A stretch of 64,000 nucleotides of DNA from Globisporangium splendens (taxonomy: Eukaryota; Oomycota; Peronosporomycetes; Pythiales; Pythiaceae). How positions within the stretch are numbered: the stretch's first letter is position 1; every line of letters begins with the position of its first letter. The stretch is taken from assembly GCA_006386115.1 (NCBI GenBank), contig VFIW01000016.1:597301-661300 (forward strand), given 5' to 3'. Of the stretch, positions 61,701 through 64,000 are shown in pieces. The notes under the pieces were generated by a model. That model did not search any database, was not told where the DNA came from, and saw nothing but the letters and a program-made list of their open reading frames with translations. A program made the translations under genes and the position numbers.

Positions 61701-64000
61701 TGCGCAAGCAGCGCAAGGCGTTCCTGGACTTGCGGAAGGCGGCGTCCGTGATTGCTGCGCGATACAAGGGGTACCGTGGTCGGCGTAAGTACAAGGAGAT
61801 GAAGAAGGCAGCGATTGTGCTTCATGCAGTTGGCCGAGGCTTCCTGGCTCGACTCAAGTTCGGCAAGAAGGCTCGCGTTCGTGCTGTGATGCGCAACAAG
61901 GCGCAGCGCCAAATCGCTCGCATCATCCGCGGCTTTTTGGCGAGACGAGCGTACCAGCGATCGAAAAACCGCATCGTCATGATCCAAGCCCGTGTGCGCG
62001 CGAACAAGGTGCGCACAGAGTACCTCAAGGGCCGCGAAGCCACGATCAACTCGCAGGCGATGATCCGCCGAGCGCTCGTCCGTCGTAAATTCCTTCGCGA
62101 AAAGAAAATGGCCACGCGCATTGAAGCGTTTGGTCGAATGGTCATCTGTCGGCAGCGATACACTGACGAGCGCCAGAAGATTGTGCTGATGCAGTCTCTC
62201 TGGCGCATGCAGATCAAGCGCCGCCAGTTCAAGAAGCGCATGCTGCAAATCGCCGTGTTGCAATCTCTCTGGCGGTGCCATTACCAGGCGAAACTCTACC
62301 GCGCGACTCGCGAGAAGATCATTACGCTCGAATCGTTCAGTCGCATGGTGCTCGCGCGCAAACGGTTCCTCAAGGTGAAGGCAGCCGCGATCGTGGCACA
62401 GTCCGCGGTGCGCTCGTACCTTGGCCGTCGAACGTTCATGAAAAGCCGACGCGGGGTCACGAAGATCCAGGCTCGGTACCGAGCATACATCCAACGCAAA
62501 CGGTACAAGCAAAGTCTCTCGCGAATCATTCTCGTCCAAAGCGTGTTCCGCCAGCGCAAGGCGAACAAACAAAGCGCAGTGCGTCGCCGCGCACTCGCGC
62601 GAGTCCACGGCGTGTTGCGTCTCTTCTTGTCGCGTGTGCGCATGCGCAATCGCACCAAGGACATGTTCAACGCCGCGAACTCGTACAACCTCACCGAGGT
62701 GCTTCACATCGCACAGGAGATCCCAGGCATGCTCCGTGTTCGCGACCGTATGAACGACATGATGTCGTTGGTGCACGTGGCGGCAAAGAACGGCGATTTG
62801 AATCTCGCTCGCTTCGTTCTCGAGGAGAACCATCAGATGGAAGATCTCGTGTACGGCAAGGACTCGTCGGGCAGCACTCCGCTTCACTATGCGTGCCGTT
62901 TGGCTCACATCGACATGGTCAAGCTTCTCGCAAAGATCGCGAACCGAACTGCGATTCCAGGGGGTTTCGATCACGGCAGCGAATTTAGTGGTTCCCGCGA
63001 GCGAAGCGCAAGCAGCGCCAGTAGTACTGCGGATGAACCGATGGACAAGCTCCGCTCGATCTCGAGCGTCAGCACGGCGTCGATCCGCTCCCCAACCACG
63101 AAGTCGCCTTCCAAGATGTCGTTCAACGAAGCTCCGACGCCAGAAACTCGTTTCCGAGGCATGTCGAGTGCCGGCTCGTCGTTCTCAATGAAGCCAGGAG
63201 TAGCTCCTGGTGAGCCTGGCGGCGCGATCAAGCGTCCCGGTCGACGCACTCTCGTGTCGTCAACTCCCCGCATGGGACGCGGATTATCGAACGCGCTTCC
63301 TCCCGTCTTGCCAACGACGGTGCAGATTCCCGTGTACAAGGAGGGTTTCTTGCGCAAGGCGAGCGGCAACCGATGGGCCAACAAGCGCTACGTGATGGTT
63401 GATGAAGTGTGTTTGTCGTACTACAAGGCGCCAAAGGAGCGGATCCCGTTGAAGATCATGGAGCTCTGTGATGCCACGATCAAGCGTATCTCCCATGTGG
63501 ACAACTGCTTCGAGATCCATTCGCCTCGTCTGAAAAGCTCCAAGAACCCGGAAGGCATCATCTCGATGGTCGCTGACACGGAAGAAGAAGTGCACGAATG
63601 GATGGCTGCGATCCGCAAGGTGCGTGGCGTGCGCATCGCCACGTCGAGCCCACCGTTCCAGAACATGATCTGCATCGACACTTCGCTGCGTCGCGAGTAC
63701 GTCAACATGAAGAACAAGCTCGGCTTCACGCCGCTTCACGTCGCCGTTCAGAACGACGACGATGAGGGCTTTGAGGCTGCGAAGGTTAGTGTGTGGCTGA
63801 TCGAAAATGGCGCCGATGTGAATGCTGTGGACGTCAACGGCGACACTGCGCTCCACTACGCCGTGATGCTGAATCGGTTCGATCTCGTGGAGACGTTGAT
63901 GAAACGTGGCGCGGACTCGAGCATTCAGAACCTCAAGGGGCTGACGCCGATTGACATCACGTCAGAGGATGACATGAAGGAGATTTTGGACCCGGTGACG
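58752..64000 (+). CDS. Giant myosin with many IQ motifs, ankyrin repeats and PH domain (3' end beyond window)
   Basis: Exons 58752-59036, 59151-59381 and 59471 to the window end (at least 1510 codons, open to 64000). The motor domain holds GDILISINPYKN, the P-loop GESGAGKTEASKY, SRFGKFIKIYY, DIFGFESLQFNSFEQLCIN, LKATAPSFVRCVKPN and GVMETVRIRRSGFPVRR. An unusually long neck of about 15-19 IQ-like helices follows (61310-62650), then ankyrin-like repeats (SLVHVAAKNGDLNLARFVL; STPLHYACRLAHIDMVKLL), a Ser-rich linker, a PH domain (VYKEGFLRKASG near 63330 to 63620) and further ankyrin repeats (GFTPLHVAVQNDDDEG; GDTALHYAVMLNRFDLVE). Oomycete myosins are known for such tails. The PH domain suggests membrane phosphoinositide binding. 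Confidence 0.92.
59109..59132. repeat. (TG)12 microsatellite in myosin intron 1
   Basis: Twelve TG units lie between the donor at 59037 and the acceptor ending at 59150; likely length-variable and possibly useful as a marker. Confidence 0.9.

Overview
The window is nuclear DNA of a filamentous stramenopile, most probably an oomycete (Phytophthora, Pythium or downy mildew type). The reasons are very dense genes, many short GT-AG introns (about 50-120 bases), short Inr-like start elements of the GCTCATTYY type, stramenopile-style domain fusions, and a decayed FLYWCH/MULE transposon. No rRNA, CRISPR or viral gene was seen, and I noticed no tRNA. All exon borders were placed by eye from reading frame and splice consensus.

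Layout, left to right: a 5'-truncated LRR/EF-hand/WW gene (33-4561); an Sgf11-like SAGA subunit (minus); Hub1/UBL5; a broken HD-phosphohydrolase relic; a double-coactosin/ubiquitin-like/TKL kinase fusion (7392-11244); a small membrane/coiled-coil protein; a poorly coding stretch with a MULE relic (12.1-14.1 kb); Sep-tRNA kinase PSTK; a membrane-anchored zinc metalloprotease; mitochondrial glutamyl-tRNA synthetase; a lysine-rich protein (minus); a membrane-anchored cysteine-synthase-like enzyme (minus); COG2 (minus); FAB1/PIKfyve; an IQ/TPR gene with two apparent frameshifts (minus); DCAF7/WDR68; an AMP-forming ligase (minus); an acidic nuclear-type protein; DRG2 (minus); an S-adenosylmethionine carrier; transaldolase; a pseudogenised zinc-finger duplicate followed by an intact zinc-finger/5-hmdU-kinase-like/PHD gene (48.6-51.7 kb); a two-SANT-domain regulator (minus); COG1; transposon-like scraps; and a giant IQ/ankyrin/PH myosin running off the right end.

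Functional themes are Golgi and endosome traffic (COG1, COG2, FAB1, DRG2, myosin, coactosin kinase), chromatin (Sgf11, two-SANT protein, PHD protein) and organelle metabolism (EARS2, SAM carrier, cysteine-synthase-like enzyme). PSTK implies a selenocysteine pathway.

The most unusual locus is 48.6-51.7 kb. It holds five copies of one Cys4-type finger. Three lie in a dead upstream copy with two TAA stops at a tyrosine position. Two lie in an intact 582-residue protein that also carries a YRELDR-containing helical domain, which I assign tentatively to the 5-hydroxymethyluracil DNA kinase/thymine-hypermodification superfamily, and a C-terminal PHD finger. It may be a chromatin-reading relative of phage DNA base-modification enzymes.
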